Assembly (NCBI GenBank): GCA_003550305.1 | Contig: QKYT01000538.1 | Span: 1-19,643 of the forward strand | DNA from: Glomus cerebriforme | Lineage: Eukaryota; Glomeromycota; Glomeromycetes; Glomerales; Glomeraceae | Direction: 5' to 3' | Length of the DNA stretch: 19,643 nucleotides | In this document: positions 7,838-16,308 of the stretch, piece after piece | Layout of the letters: each line of letters opens with the position of its first letter | Position numbering within the stretch: the first letter of the stretch is position 1 | Made by a program: the position numbers and the translations under genes | Notes under the pieces: model-generated | Databases searched by the model: none | Told to the model about the DNA's origin: nothing | Seen by the model: the letters and a program-made list of their open reading frames with translations, nothing else

Positions 7838-9318
7838 ATGTCTATCACTTTGTTATGTCTCGTCAAAGGTAATACAACCGCAAATGCCTTCGCTGTCGAT
7901 ATTGAAAGTGACAAGTTAGTTAGTCACCTCAAAAAAGTTATCAAAGCGGAAAAAGCACCAGAGTTCAATAGTTTTCCAGCAGACAAGCTCAAGCTATGGA
8001 AGGTAGAAATTCCCGACGATCACGACGATCCCTTAAGTAATCTCACACTCCAAGACCAACCCGAACTTCTTGCAACAAAAAAGATTTCGAAATACTTTCA
8101 AGACTTGCCTGTCGAAGAATGTATTCATGTCATAGTCGAGCCACCCGTAACAACCGTCACTTCGAGCCGTGAACAGGAATTACTAGACCAACTCGCCTCG
8201 TTGCAGGCGTTGCTTAACAAGTCTGTCTATGGTACGTATAAGGTAGTGGATAGGGTTGAGAGGCTTCGTGAGAATTTTTCTAACCAGTCAAATGCACTGC
8301 AGAGTTCGACGTCGTCGTTAGTCCGAAACGAAAGGCATTCAAGTGGGCGGTGAATATAGAACACGCAACTCTCGAAGGTCTCAAAGATTCCATACGTGAG
8401 ATGTACCAACCACCTGCACTTGAAAATGATGGAGTGGTACTCAACTTCATGAATGATGGAGGGAGATACTCACCTAGGAACAATGTCTCATTCCGAGAGA
8501 TGTTACAGTCGCTAGTGACAAAAACCAACCTTAAATTCACTGTGTTCATTGAGACCCCCTCGAAACCATTCAGTGAATGGACTTTCCCGAAAGTGTGTGA
8601 ACTCTATGAGCTTAGCGATGATCCGAATCCCGACATTGATGTGTACCCTGTTTTTTCATGTGGTTCGGCTAGCCTAAATGACGAAAAGTCTAAAGCCGTG
8701 GTCAAGCATCTAATGGCTGAATTGGAACTTCGTAAAAAGACAACCCCATTGGTACTAGCATATGAGGCGACGAAATCTATCTATTCGTACTGTTACTTAG
8801 CCAGCGGTGTATCATTGTATGAGAATAATTTCAAAATTATACCGGAAAAACTTGTCAAGGGTCATAATGGGCAAGGAAACCTCGATTTGGCGATAGAATG
8901 TCGTTCAACCGGAAGGATAGCGGGATTAGTCGAGGTCAAAAAAGAGGACTTTAAACAGGGCGTCGCCCAAGCTACTGTACAGATGGAATCATCCCTTACA
9001 TGTCGTAAACGCAAAGCCAATGAAATCGATGATGAATGTGATATGGATAAAGTATGGGGGATTGTAACCGATGCGGAAAAATGGTACTTTATGGAATGCA
9101 CGTTTGATGAGGAAAGAAAGCCGACGTTTAAGCTATCGGAACCAGTGGTCGTTGTATATAACGATGAAAATATAGAAAATATGGTTGTGAAAGTTCTAAG
9201 CCATATTGTATGGTTGTTGGAGGAGGCACAGAAGCCGGTGTCAGCTTCACAAAGCGGAGAGAGGGAAATAAAAAGGGTAAGGTCAACGGGTAATCTTGCG
9301 GAAAAGTTGAATGAATAG
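7838..9318 (+). CDS. Crinkler-type protein with REase-like C-terminal domain, one intron
   Basis: The chosen ATG (7838) begins MSITLLCLVKG, the typical start of the ubiquitin-like Crinkler header domain (LFLAK-like). Longer upstream starts lack the motif. Two frames are joined by a 71-bp intron (8232-8302), giving 469 residues. After the header (about 1-105) and a short linker comes a domain like that of many Rhizophagus Crinklers (SPKRKAFKW, PSKPFSEWTF), then a PD-(D/E)xK-like nuclease signature: D326 followed by E342-V-K344 with a downstream QGVAQ helix. The C-terminus is basic (KRVR). Crinklers of this class are thought to be nuclear-acting nucleases used in host interaction or genetic conflict. 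The stretch is visibly less AT-rich than its neighbours, suggesting separate acquisition. Family call firm, activity inferred. Confidence 0.85.
8232..8302 (+). other. Spliceosomal-type intron in the Crinkler gene
   Basis: Donor GTACGT at 8232, branch-like TTCTAAC ending at 8284, acceptor TGCAG ending at 8302, about 19 nt after the branch A. The length is 71 bp (2 mod 3), exactly what is needed to bring the frame beginning at 7838 into the frame ending at 9318. Retention leads to a stop at 8351-8353. The joint falls inside a Glu codon right before the conserved FDVVVSPKRK segment. Confidence 0.8.
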
Positions 9319-9577
9319 ATAGTCCACCATCGTTGACATAGACATCATGTATCACGGGTTACGTCCCGATATTTTGTATTTATTTTTACGTGTTACATCA
9401 CATATTAATAAAAATAGTTATCATTTTTCATTTATTTTATTTCGAAGAAAGGCTAAAGCCAAGATGAGAGTACAATATTTTTTTTCATTCCATAATAAGT
9501 GTTCCCTCCACGTGATTTGATTGTGAACTTAGATCACAAACTCCTCACGTGATAGACTTTTGATAATAGACATTAAT

Positions 9578-9613
9578 TTCCTTGTTTAAGTTTCTAAGAG
9601 CTATGCTCTTGGA
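9578..9613 (+). repeat. 36-bp dispersed repeat with hairpin, copy 2
   Basis: Exact copy of 5838-5873, including the AAGAGC/GCTCTT stem. It lies about 260 bp after the Crinkler stop, in the same orientation as copy 1. Confidence 0.7.
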
Positions 9614-9747
9614 TCAGTAGGTGTAAATAAGCGGCAAGACACTCATGTGACATCGATACCTGAAGGTCCATTCTCACGTGATCCCTTGATGGTAGTACGT
9701 GATCCGGTACAAGTAGTTATAGACGGTCCAATATAAACAATATTCTT

Positions 9748-9874
9748 AAATTCTAAGAATTCCGTTCTCAGATTTTTTTACAATCATAAAATAAATCCAT
9801 TTATCATCAATACAGAATTCCCAGAATTCCCAGAATACCCAAATTCTCTGAATGCTTAGGAATTCTTAGAATTT
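9748..9874. repeat. 15-bp inverted repeat pair enclosing 9-bp tandem units
   Basis: Left arm 9748-9762 and right arm 9860-9874 are perfect inverse complements (EcoRI-like GAATTC within). The interior holds three AGAATTCCC-type units at period 9 (9814-9840). It could be a small miniature element or a promoter structure. The right arm ends 35 bp before the next ATG. Confidence 0.55.
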
Positions 9875-9909
9875 TTTTTATTCCTTATATATACTAGTTA
9901 CTAAAGAAA

Positions 9910-10878
9910 ATGAGTGACTTGTTATTACCATGTTTTCACTCACATTACACAAATCAACTTAACCATCTTCCTCGATCTATTATAAATGATATATGGCGTC
10001 GTCTCACAACTCGAAAATATCCATTGACAGTAGAAGAGGCTAGTGGCATTCACCCTGAAGTAGAAGAATTATTGAATCGCGAAGTAAATAATTATGGGAA
10101 AAAAAAGGATCGACAACGGTTAAAAACAGCTGCTATTGCTACCCAAGACGGTGTAGATACTCTTAATCGATTATACAATTTTGAACAGACACTCTCTGAA
10201 CGGGAAAAATTATTGCAACAGCGTGAACAAGAATATGAAAAAAAAATTGGACAAATTAGGTTAGAGGTTCAGGAAACTGAGTCTAAGCGTTTTCATGATG
10301 AACATGAAAAATATGTTGATGATATGCGTAAATTAAAGAAAAAATTGGAGGAACACTATAATAACAAAATGCAAAACATCTCATCTCATGAATCTGACAT
10401 GCAAAATTTCTTAGATGAGAAGGAAAAAAAAATTCAACAATTAACCAATTCTATTACTTTATCCAAAAAGGATTCTTCAGATATAAAAAAAGCTCTTTCA
10501 TCGGCTGGAAAATCTATAGACAAATTAGAGGATAAAATTCGTCTATTAGAAGATATTATTCTTGTTAAAGACAATAAAATAATTAGCTTACATGACAGGT
10601 TATTTTCCATTGTGCCTACGCTAACAGTTGACCCCACCATAGAACCAAAAAGCTATTCTAGTTCTTATGATAAAGATTTGTGGAATAATCGGTACAGTGA
10701 TGCTGAAATTGATTTAGAAATTCGAAAAAAATATACATTTCGAATAAGAGAAACTGGATATAAATGTTTTCCTACCAGAAGTTTGATTGATTTTAATGAC
10801 CAAGTAGTGAGCAGATCCAAAAAGAATAACTCTTTAGATAGCAAATTAGAAATGATACGCAAAGTTGCTACAGGATAA
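9910..10878 (+). CDS. Coiled-coil protein of unknown function
   Basis: 322 residues from an ATG shortly after a TATATATA stretch. The N-terminal part (1-80) is mixed, with short hydrophobic stretches. Residues about 88-235 are charged and heptad-like (runs such as SEREKLLQQREQEYEKK and KLKKKLEEHYNNK), predicting a long coiled coil. The C-terminal 85 residues are Tyr/Lys/Arg rich with a possible small folded unit (DLWNNRYSDAEID ... RIRETGYKCFP). No enzyme motif is seen. It ends 3 bp before the stop codon of the opposite-strand integrase, so the two transcripts must overlap. It could be a structural or scaffolding partner of the Gag-like protein, which also has a long coiled coil. Confidence 0.65.
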   Translation: MSDLLLPCFHSHYTNQLNHLPRSIINDIWRRLTTRKYPLTVEEASGIHPEVEELLNREVNNYGKKKDRQRLKTAAIATQDGVDTLNRLYNFEQTLSEREKLLQQREQEYEKKIGQIRLEVQETESKRFHDEHEKYVDDMRKLKKKLEEHYNNKMQNISSHESDMQNFLDEKEKKIQQLTNSITLSKKDSSDIKKALSSAGKSIDKLEDKIRLLEDIILVKDNKIISLHDRLFSIVPTLTVDPTIEPKSYSSSYDKDLWNNRYSDAEIDLEIRKKYTFRIRETGYKCFPTRSLIDFNDQVVSRSKKNNSLDSKLEMIRKVATG

Positions 10879-10881
10879 AAA

Positions 10882-11937
10882 TCACTGGCGAAGAACACTC
10901 ACAGGAGGATAATCAACATCCTCAACAACCATAAGTTCTTCTCTAACGAACCTACGATCAGGACCATCAAGTAGCTTGTATAAGACAGGTTGATTTTTTT
11001 GTATCCGTGCTTCACCAATATGGTAAAGCTCGGGAGACCAATTCATATCAGTGCCTCTTCGTTTAGGACCACCTTCAAGTTCACCATGTTCAAGCAGATA
11101 ACGGACAGAATCTCCATAGGTTAGTCTTGACTCGTCAAAACCAATAGGGCGATTATACTTACAAGAAGATTTAGCGTAGACCTTTTTCTTTTTTATTGCT
11201 TTAGCAGGAGACATGTTAATTAGCCGAGTAACAGAATTATTGAACTTCATATCCTCAGCGTAAAGATGTTTAACCCAAGTCCTACATCGCTCATTAAGAG
11301 GTAAATTCATGTCAACAGCATCTTGCATAAGAAACAAATGTTTCTCGGCAATCAAATGGTCACGTTCAGCAATACTAACACCACGTTTAGATTTAGCGTA
11401 CTGAATCTTAACACCATGTCTGTGAAGTAAATCTTTGCAAGCACCCATATATTCAGTCCCTTTATCAATAATAAGTAACTTAGGCCATGTAAGCGGGCAG
11501 TCCGGATCGTTATAAATCATTTCAAATGCCTTGGCAGTATGGGTAGCCATTTTATCTGTTAAAGCAAGACTACGTCTATACCTAGAAGCCACATCTTTCA
11601 CAACGAACCTGTGCTTAAAAACATGTCTGCCAACTTTATCATGGGGCATGGGAGTAGTGTCAGACATGTGAACTTCATTCGGGACAACAATACTATTAAA
11701 CGAAGCATAAGGTATATATTTAGGTCTAGGAGCATGGATCTGCCACACAGCCTGGCGATGTAAAAAATCTCGCACTTCATCTAAAGAAAAATTATGGCCT
11801 TGTTTTATTACAGCATCATGAAATTTCTGTGCGGACCTGTAATAACCACTAGAATTATAATAAAGTTCCCTAAGTATAATATTACGTTCTAAAGTTGGGT
11901 CAATAAAAATAATTGGATAGGATGGACTCGAATTCAT
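10882..11937 (-). CDS. INT: Retroviral-like (DDE) integrase of Maverick/Polinton type
   Basis: 351 residues from the ATG at 11937. A frame one codon longer would need TTG. Catalytic candidates are D93 (in HMSDTT), D158 (in LIIDKGTEYMG) and E191 (in VSIAERD), in the order and context of the rve integrase core, with 32 residues between the second Asp and the Glu. The C-terminal part (about 285-345) has the GDSVRYL ... WSPELYHIGEA ... VLYKLLDG pattern of the Polinton integrase C-terminal domain. It would cut and join the TIR ends into host DNA. The N-terminal 90 residues resemble the helical region before the core, and a HHCC zinc site is not obvious. Its 5' end overlaps the Gag-like gene head to head. 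Confidence 0.92.
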   Translation of the reverse strand: MNSSPSYPIIFIDPTLERNIILRELYYNSSGYYRSAQKFHDAVIKQGHNFSLDEVRDFLHRQAVWQIHAPRPKYIPYASFNSIVVPNEVHMSDTTPMPHDKVGRHVFKHRFVVKDVASRYRRSLALTDKMATHTAKAFEMIYNDPDCPLTWPKLLIIDKGTEYMGACKDLLHRHGVKIQYAKSKRGVSIAERDHLIAEKHLFLMQDAVDMNLPLNERCRTWVKHLYAEDMKFNNSVTRLINMSPAKAIKKKKVYAKSSCKYNRPIGFDESRLTYGDSVRYLLEHGELEGGPKRRGTDMNWSPELYHIGEARIQKNQPVLYKLLDGPDRRFVREELMVVEDVDYPPVSVLRQ

Positions 11938-14513
11938 CAAACGTAATTAGCAAATTAAAACAGGATATAGAATCCCGGGAAAAATATATAGACCATTTGT
12001 CCAATTTACTATCTGGCTATGAAGAGGAAATCGATAGCCTTAGAAGACAAAATACTGAACTTAAAATAAAATTGCAATCTGCCATAGAAAATCTAACACT
12101 TAAAGAAGAGGCTTTACTTGCACAGGATAGGCACATACTAGAACTTTGTGAAGAAAATATCTCTTTAAAAAATAGGATCGAAGAACTTATCAATATAAAT
12201 ACAGAAATGTCCCACGCAGGATCATCAAGGAATAATAATTTACGCAATCTGGACAATAATTCTGTTTTACTAGGACGTATTCAGGATAATGCAAGAACAT
12301 TACATAGGCGAATTACTCTACCTCATGCTCAAAATTTAGCGCGGAGTAATGTAAATTCAATTGTAACTGATTCCAATATAATATTGAATCGTTTAAATAA
12401 TTTACAAGATGAACGTGATCATGTCATATTAGAAAAAGATCAGGCCATATTAACATGTGATAGGCTGAGGGATGAAAGAACTCAGCTTGCAATAGAATGC
12501 GAGCGAATTACACAGGAAAGGGATCTTGCGCAAGCAGGGAGTGAAATACGAGATATTTTGGCGGATCATTTATCAAAAATAGGAGAGACAGAGGAAATTA
12601 CTGACCCGTTAGAAACATTAGAGTCTTGTCTTTCACGACTTAGAGAATTGGAATTCCATCTTCCTGAAATACGGCAAGCCAGAGACGAAGCAGAGGATAA
12701 TTTGGAAAAATGTAAAACATATGGTAAGGACTTACGTGAAAGACTACGAGAAGTAAAAGTCAAAAGAGATCAACTTAGAAATGAAAATGGCTTATTGGAA
12801 TTTAATCTTGACAGACTCGATGAGCGCTATATTAAATGGAAAAATAAGACAAAACTAGAACGTCAACGAACGGTGAGATACGATATTGATGCAGAACGTT
12901 GGAGAAAAAAGAATAATGCTTGCATACGACAAGCTCAACAATGGAAAGGACGATTTAATCATGAACAAATTCAAAATAATATTTTTCAACAACAAATTTT
13001 GAATCTACAGAATAACGCACCTCAAAATAATCATATAATGGCGGGATATCCACCTCCCAGATTTTCGGGAAGTACAGATGAGGATATAGACGAGTTCATA
13101 AAGAATTTCAGATTGTATCTCACAGCGGCTGGGATCACAACTGCCAATGCACAAGGTAAACAAAGGGCCAGGGCTCTTTTCCAATCATGTTTAACTGGGA
13201 AAGCTTCAGAATGGTATGAAGAAAAGCTTTTAGGGAAAAAATGGCGATTAACACATATAGGTGCTGGAAATGCTTTGGCAAATATGGCGGCAGTGCAAGG
13301 CCTTAATAATGCAGCAATAACAGCCGCCCAAATAAATGCTCCAGATGGAACAGCGGCTCCAGCATTGCTAGCCACCGATACGGGTGCAACAGTAATTCCG
13401 GCACATGATGTTCATGTGGATGAAGATTGGTCTAAAGCAGGCGGGGAACCTGTAGACGCGGTCACTCCAGACAATGTGCCAAATGGTGCTATTAATAATG
13501 CCAATGCAATAGTTTTACCTGATATTAATATTAGTCAAGATATTTACTGGTTTAAAAGAAATTATCCTTCAGAAGTCCAAAAACAACAGGAAATAATTTT
13601 TGGTTCATTAACCCAAGGTTCCGGTTCAGTTAGGGATTTCTATAGAAAATTAGTAAAATATGCAAAATACGCTCAAATGGGTGAACGAGAGAAAAGAAAT
13701 CAATTCTTGCGGGGATTAAATCGTGAGAATAAGTTAGAATTAAGTCGTTTAGGAGTAGAAAGACCTTTAAACGAAGATTTAATTGCATTATTAGAGAAAA
13801 TCGAAAAAGAAAAGGAAAATTATCTTTTTGTTGACAATTCGGGTCAATATGTTCAACCGAGACAATCAATGCCTCCAAACCAAACAAAATATTACACAGA
13901 GGATGAGATCAACAGAATTGTTGATGAGCGATTAACTGCGAAACAAAAAATAACAGCTCCAAAAGTGGATACTAGAGGCTTCAGTCTGTTAGAAAATATA
14001 GCCATGCGTTTAGGATATAGTGATGAAGCATCGAGGAACGCAGATGCAATGTATGATTTTATAGAGAAAGAGATTGCTCCATTAGGTCATGTAACGTTTT
14101 ATGTGAAAACATCTAACAATAAACCACGAAGAACACATAAGGCCACTAAAAAATATACCAAGAAATCTGGCGCGACTGGAGGGAAAAAACGTCATTGCTC
14201 AAATTGTGGAAGGGTGGGACACACCAAAAATAGATGTACAGGTAAGAAAAAAACTTCTAGAAAGGTAAATTTCGTAGGAATGGATGATCAGACAGATAGT
14301 GAATCTGAAAGTGAATCTGAAGGGTCCTGTTCTAGCTCAGACGACGAAACAATCTGTCATAGAGGCTCAAGGAATGATGAAAGTGAATCTGAAACTGAAT
14401 CTGAAACGGGGTCAGATTATGATTCAGAACAATCGAGTAGTGAGGATGACGAACCTTCTACGTGTTATAAATCTATAAAAAAAAAAAAAAGAATGGTAAC
14501 AAACATAGCTTAA
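11922..14513 (+). CDS. Gag-like protein: coiled coil, Ty3-type capsid, CCHC zinc knuckle
   Basis: 863 residues from the ATG at 11922; a three-codon-longer frame starts with TTG. Residues about 8-370 form a long charged coiled-coil region. At 373 begins MAGYPPPRFSGSTDEDID, the typical start of an LTR-retrotransposon capsid domain, continuing with FRLYLTAAGI and ASEWYEE. An Ala/Asn-rich insertion (about 435-540) precedes the second capsid half (SGSVRDFYRKL, RNQFLRGL). A retroviral zinc knuckle C759-x2-C762-x4-H767-x4-C772 follows a basic stretch, then a Ser/Glu/Asp-rich tail. The frame ends soon after a 14-A run (14477-14490), where the protease frame takes over in -1. Such proteins build RNA- or DNA-binding shells. 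Presence in a Polinton is unusual. Confidence 0.85.
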   Translation: MDSNSSNVISKLKQDIESREKYIDHLSNLLSGYEEEIDSLRRQNTELKIKLQSAIENLTLKEEALLAQDRHILELCEENISLKNRIEELININTEMSHAGSSRNNNLRNLDNNSVLLGRIQDNARTLHRRITLPHAQNLARSNVNSIVTDSNIILNRLNNLQDERDHVILEKDQAILTCDRLRDERTQLAIECERITQERDLAQAGSEIRDILADHLSKIGETEEITDPLETLESCLSRLRELEFHLPEIRQARDEAEDNLEKCKTYGKDLRERLREVKVKRDQLRNENGLLEFNLDRLDERYIKWKNKTKLERQRTVRYDIDAERWRKKNNACIRQAQQWKGRFNHEQIQNNIFQQQILNLQNNAPQNNHIMAGYPPPRFSGSTDEDIDEFIKNFRLYLTAAGITTANAQGKQRARALFQSCLTGKASEWYEEKLLGKKWRLTHIGAGNALANMAAVQGLNNAAITAAQINAPDGTAAPALLATDTGATVIPAHDVHVDEDWSKAGGEPVDAVTPDNVPNGAINNANAIVLPDINISQDIYWFKRNYPSEVQKQQEIIFGSLTQGSGSVRDFYRKLVKYAKYAQMGEREKRNQFLRGLNRENKLELSRLGVERPLNEDLIALLEKIEKEKENYLFVDNSGQYVQPRQSMPPNQTKYYTEDEINRIVDERLTAKQKITAPKVDTRGFSLLENIAMRLGYSDEASRNADAMYDFIEKEIAPLGHVTFYVKTSNNKPRRTHKATKKYTKKSGATGGKKRHCSNCGRVGHTKNRCTGKKKTSRKVNFVGMDDQTDSESESESEGSCSSSDDETICHRGSRNDESESETESETGSDYDSEQSSSEDDEPSTCYKSIKKKKRMVTNIA
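14477..14490 (+). promoter_or_regulatory. A14 homopolymer: candidate -1 frameshift site, Gag to protease
   Basis: Fourteen consecutive A, read AAA-AAA-AAA-AAA-AGA in the Gag frame. The protease frame is -1 relative to Gag, is open from 14471, and overlaps the Gag frame until the Gag stop at 14511-14513, so the run falls in the only window where a shift can join them. A-rich heptamers fit the X-XXY-YYZ slippery rule. No strong hairpin is evident in the next 40 bases. A one-base homopolymer contraction (mutation or sequencing error) would look the same. Confidence 0.5.
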
Positions 14514-14725
14514 AGAAACGATCTAAACCTTCTCACAAAGAAAACTCCAATGGTAAGACTACTACCAAGACTGGAGGAAAAAAGACTAAATCCGTTTCTC
14601 CAAAACGTTCTAAAAAGATTGTTGATACTGGCACACAGATTATCTTTCGTGAATCCGTTAAAATAATCATAAGATCACTTGTTGCAGAATGTCCGAAGGA
14701 GTTAATACAAGCTATATTTCAACAT

Positions 14726-15631
14726 ATGAATAAAGTATTTCAAGAGTCAAAAATTCCACTATTGGACCAATTCGTAGAAAATTTATCTTCTGAAGCGAAA
14801 GAAGAAATATGGAAGCATGTGACTGAAATTTATAATGACATTTTGTTACCGTTAATAGAGGCCGTCTATCAAGTACAAATTAATTTAATCAGGAATAATA
14901 GTACACGAGTCGATACTTTTCCCAGATTCGGGTCTATAAACAATCGTGAAAAAATGTCTGTTTTACCTGTCCCTTTGGAACGATGTGAATCAATAGGACA
15001 GAATATTCTTGCATTAAATCAGGCTATTCTGGATTATCAATCCCATCAGAAGGTACATGAGACAACTGATGAATCCCAAATTACTCATCTATGTAGAAGT
15101 TCAAATATTTTCTGTCCAAAACCCTTTGAATTGAACTTTGTTCGAAAAAATATTCCCAACGATGTTGCTACGATATCTTGTAAAATCGGGGGCTTGTTGA
15201 TACCTTATGCTATAGTCGATACAGGTTCCGATTCCTCGATTATGTCAGAAAATATTGCTAGAAATATAGGGAAAGCAATAGACGAGAATACTGCACAAGA
15301 GATAACTGGTGTTGCCAGTTCCACTCGAACTATCGGGACAATTTACGACGTTCCAATTTCTATTGGGTATGGGGATAATAAATTGTTAATTAATGATGAC
15401 TTTTTGGTGGTTGAAACCGAAAAGGATAAGAATGGTAAGGATAAATCTTTACTAATATTAGGTGTAACATGGTTGCATCGTGCTAGATGGTCTCCTATTA
15501 TTAATGGTGAGTTTTCGGCTAGAAATGATGAGAAAGTCGTGACTATTCCCCTTTCTATTCACAAGGCATTCCAGAAACACTTTAATGTCTCTAGTTCTTC
15601 TGATGATGGAACTGGCATAAAAAAAAAGTGA
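14726..15631 (+). CDS. Retropepsin-type aspartic protease (Pro)
   Basis: 301 residues from the first ATG, but the frame is open further upstream to 14471, with a basic Lys/Thr/Ser-rich stretch, so translation may come from a -1 shift out of Gag. Residues 1-150 are of unclear fold. The protease core begins near 150: IPYAIVDTGSDSSIMS with catalytic D165-T-G-S, a flap-like segment (ITGVASSTRTIGT) and the closing LLILGVTWLHRARW motif near 245. All expected retropepsin signatures are present, so activity is likely, probably as a homodimer cleaving Gag. No reverse transcriptase or RNase H follows. The frame ends at TGA 15629-15631 straight after a 9-A run. Confidence 0.85.
   Translation: MNKVFQESKIPLLDQFVENLSSEAKEEIWKHVTEIYNDILLPLIEAVYQVQINLIRNNSTRVDTFPRFGSINNREKMSVLPVPLERCESIGQNILALNQAILDYQSHQKVHETTDESQITHLCRSSNIFCPKPFELNFVRKNIPNDVATISCKIGGLLIPYAIVDTGSDSSIMSENIARNIGKAIDENTAQEITGVASSTRTIGTIYDVPISIGYGDNKLLINDDFLVVETEKDKNGKDKSLLILGVTWLHRARWSPIINGEFSARNDEKVVTIPLSIHKAFQKHFNVSSSSDDGTGIKKK
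15619..15627 (+). promoter_or_regulatory. A9 homopolymer: second candidate -1 frameshift site
   Basis: Nine A followed by GTGA. The protease frame reads AAA-AAA-AAG-TGA here. The -1 frame is open from 15607 and runs to 15864. The overlap window is only about 20 bases and includes the A run, mirroring the first site. Confidence 0.4.
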
Positions 15632-15864
15632 ACTGTTCTTTAGACCCTAGCCCTGCTCCTCTGAGTAATGAAGTAGAGGACGAAAATTGTGATACATGTG
15701 TGGATTGTGGGCATTTCTCGTTAATTGAGGATCTTAAAATGGAACTTGTTGATCTTAAAGCGAAGTTTGAATTGGCTGTTGATTATGGCTTGATAATTGC
15801 TAATAGATATGCTCAATTAAAGGATCATGTTTCTGTTGATGAAATTGATGACATCAATACGTAA
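15628..15864 (+). CDS. Short frame with CxxCxxC and helical tail, likely C-terminal extension of Pro
   Basis: 78 codons beginning at GTG. There is no ATG at the start, so independent translation is doubtful. The frame is open from 15607 and is -1 relative to the protease. The peptide is Pro/Ser-rich at first, then acidic, then CDTCVDCGH (possible metal site, residues about 21-29) and a helical stretch (LKMELVDLKAKFELA). The stand-alone retropepsin-like gene at 6051-6539 has the same order of acidic stretch, Cys pair and helix in one continuous frame, which supports reading this as the natural tail of the protease. Whether by frameshift or because the base count in the A run is off cannot be told from one sequence. 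Confidence 0.5.
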   Translation: MNCSLDPSPAPLSNEVEDENCDTCVDCGHFSLIEDLKMELVDLKAKFELAVDYGLIIANRYAQLKDHVSVDEIDDINT

Positions 15865-15969
15865 TATACACCTAAAGATAATGTTCCGCTTATATTAATT
15901 TGGCAAAATCGTATAATACTATCAGCTGAAAAAAAATCTGCATATTTAAAGATAAGCTTTATTGGTATA

Positions 15970-16308
15970 ATGACTGATCTACGTGACCAAGTTTCTCAGT
16001 ATATAGGCTTCGAGCCCAATAAAATTCGTCTCCCAATCACCGAAGAGGATAGGCAGCTTTTTCTTAAAATCATATCTGAACAGGAGGTGATGGGAGATAT
16101 TGTAATGGATGATTATCGATTTTTGTTACGTTATGGGCATAATGGTAAGGGGGGTGACCTAATCCATATTGGTTGGTTAGCAGCATGTACGAAATCTCAT
16201 GCAGAAAAAGTCTTGATAAGCCCGCCCAACGATTTATCAAAAAAGGTATTAGTTCACATTCAAAAAAGATTCGAAGTCGTCCCTCTAGTGCCAGTACTAA
16301 TACTATAG
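15970..16308 (+). CDS. Hypothetical protein, 112 aa
   Basis: ATG at 15970, 105 bp after the previous frame, with an AT-rich ATATTTAAAG stretch upstream. The product is soluble-looking, mixed alpha/beta, with segments EEDRQLFLKIISEQ, DDYRFLLRYGHNG and HIGWLAACTKSHAEKVL. No motif I can name. It is the last plus-strand gene and faces the second polymerase-like gene tail to tail over 359 bp. A longer antisense frame overlaps it but has no ATG. Possibly a small cargo gene or a remnant. Confidence 0.45.
   Translation: MTDLRDQVSQYIGFEPNKIRLPITEEDRQLFLKIISEQEVMGDIVMDDYRFLLRYGHNGKGGDLIHIGWLAACTKSHAEKVLISPPNDLSKKVLVHIQKRFEVVPLVPVLIL

Larger units (their letters stand above)
9319..9909. promoter_or_regulatory. 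Non-coding 591-bp region with E-box cluster and inverted repeats
   Basis: No gene seen. The region holds three CACGTG E-boxes (9509-9514, 9546-9551, 9675-9680) plus a TACGTGAT near 9696. It also has the second copy of the 36-bp hairpin repeat (9578-9613), a 15-bp inverted pair (9748-9762 and 9860-9874, AAATTCTAAGAATTC type), and three 9-bp AGAATTCCC-like units in tandem (9814-9840). It lies upstream of the coiled-coil gene at 9910 and may control it. Confidence 0.4.

Noticed and set aside
8350..9318. Second Crinkler frame as a separate gene
   Set aside because: It begins with GTG, conserved Crinkler sequence extends upstream of that point, and a 71-bp intron joins it to the header exon in frame.
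14284..14478. 64-codon frame inside the Gag tail
   Set aside because: Composition follows the SESE-type repeat of the Gag frame read out of phase.
11922..15864. A nested complete LTR retrotransposon
   Set aside because: No reverse transcriptase, RNase H or flanking long direct repeats are visible around Gag-Pro, and the integrase is of Polinton type on the other strand.
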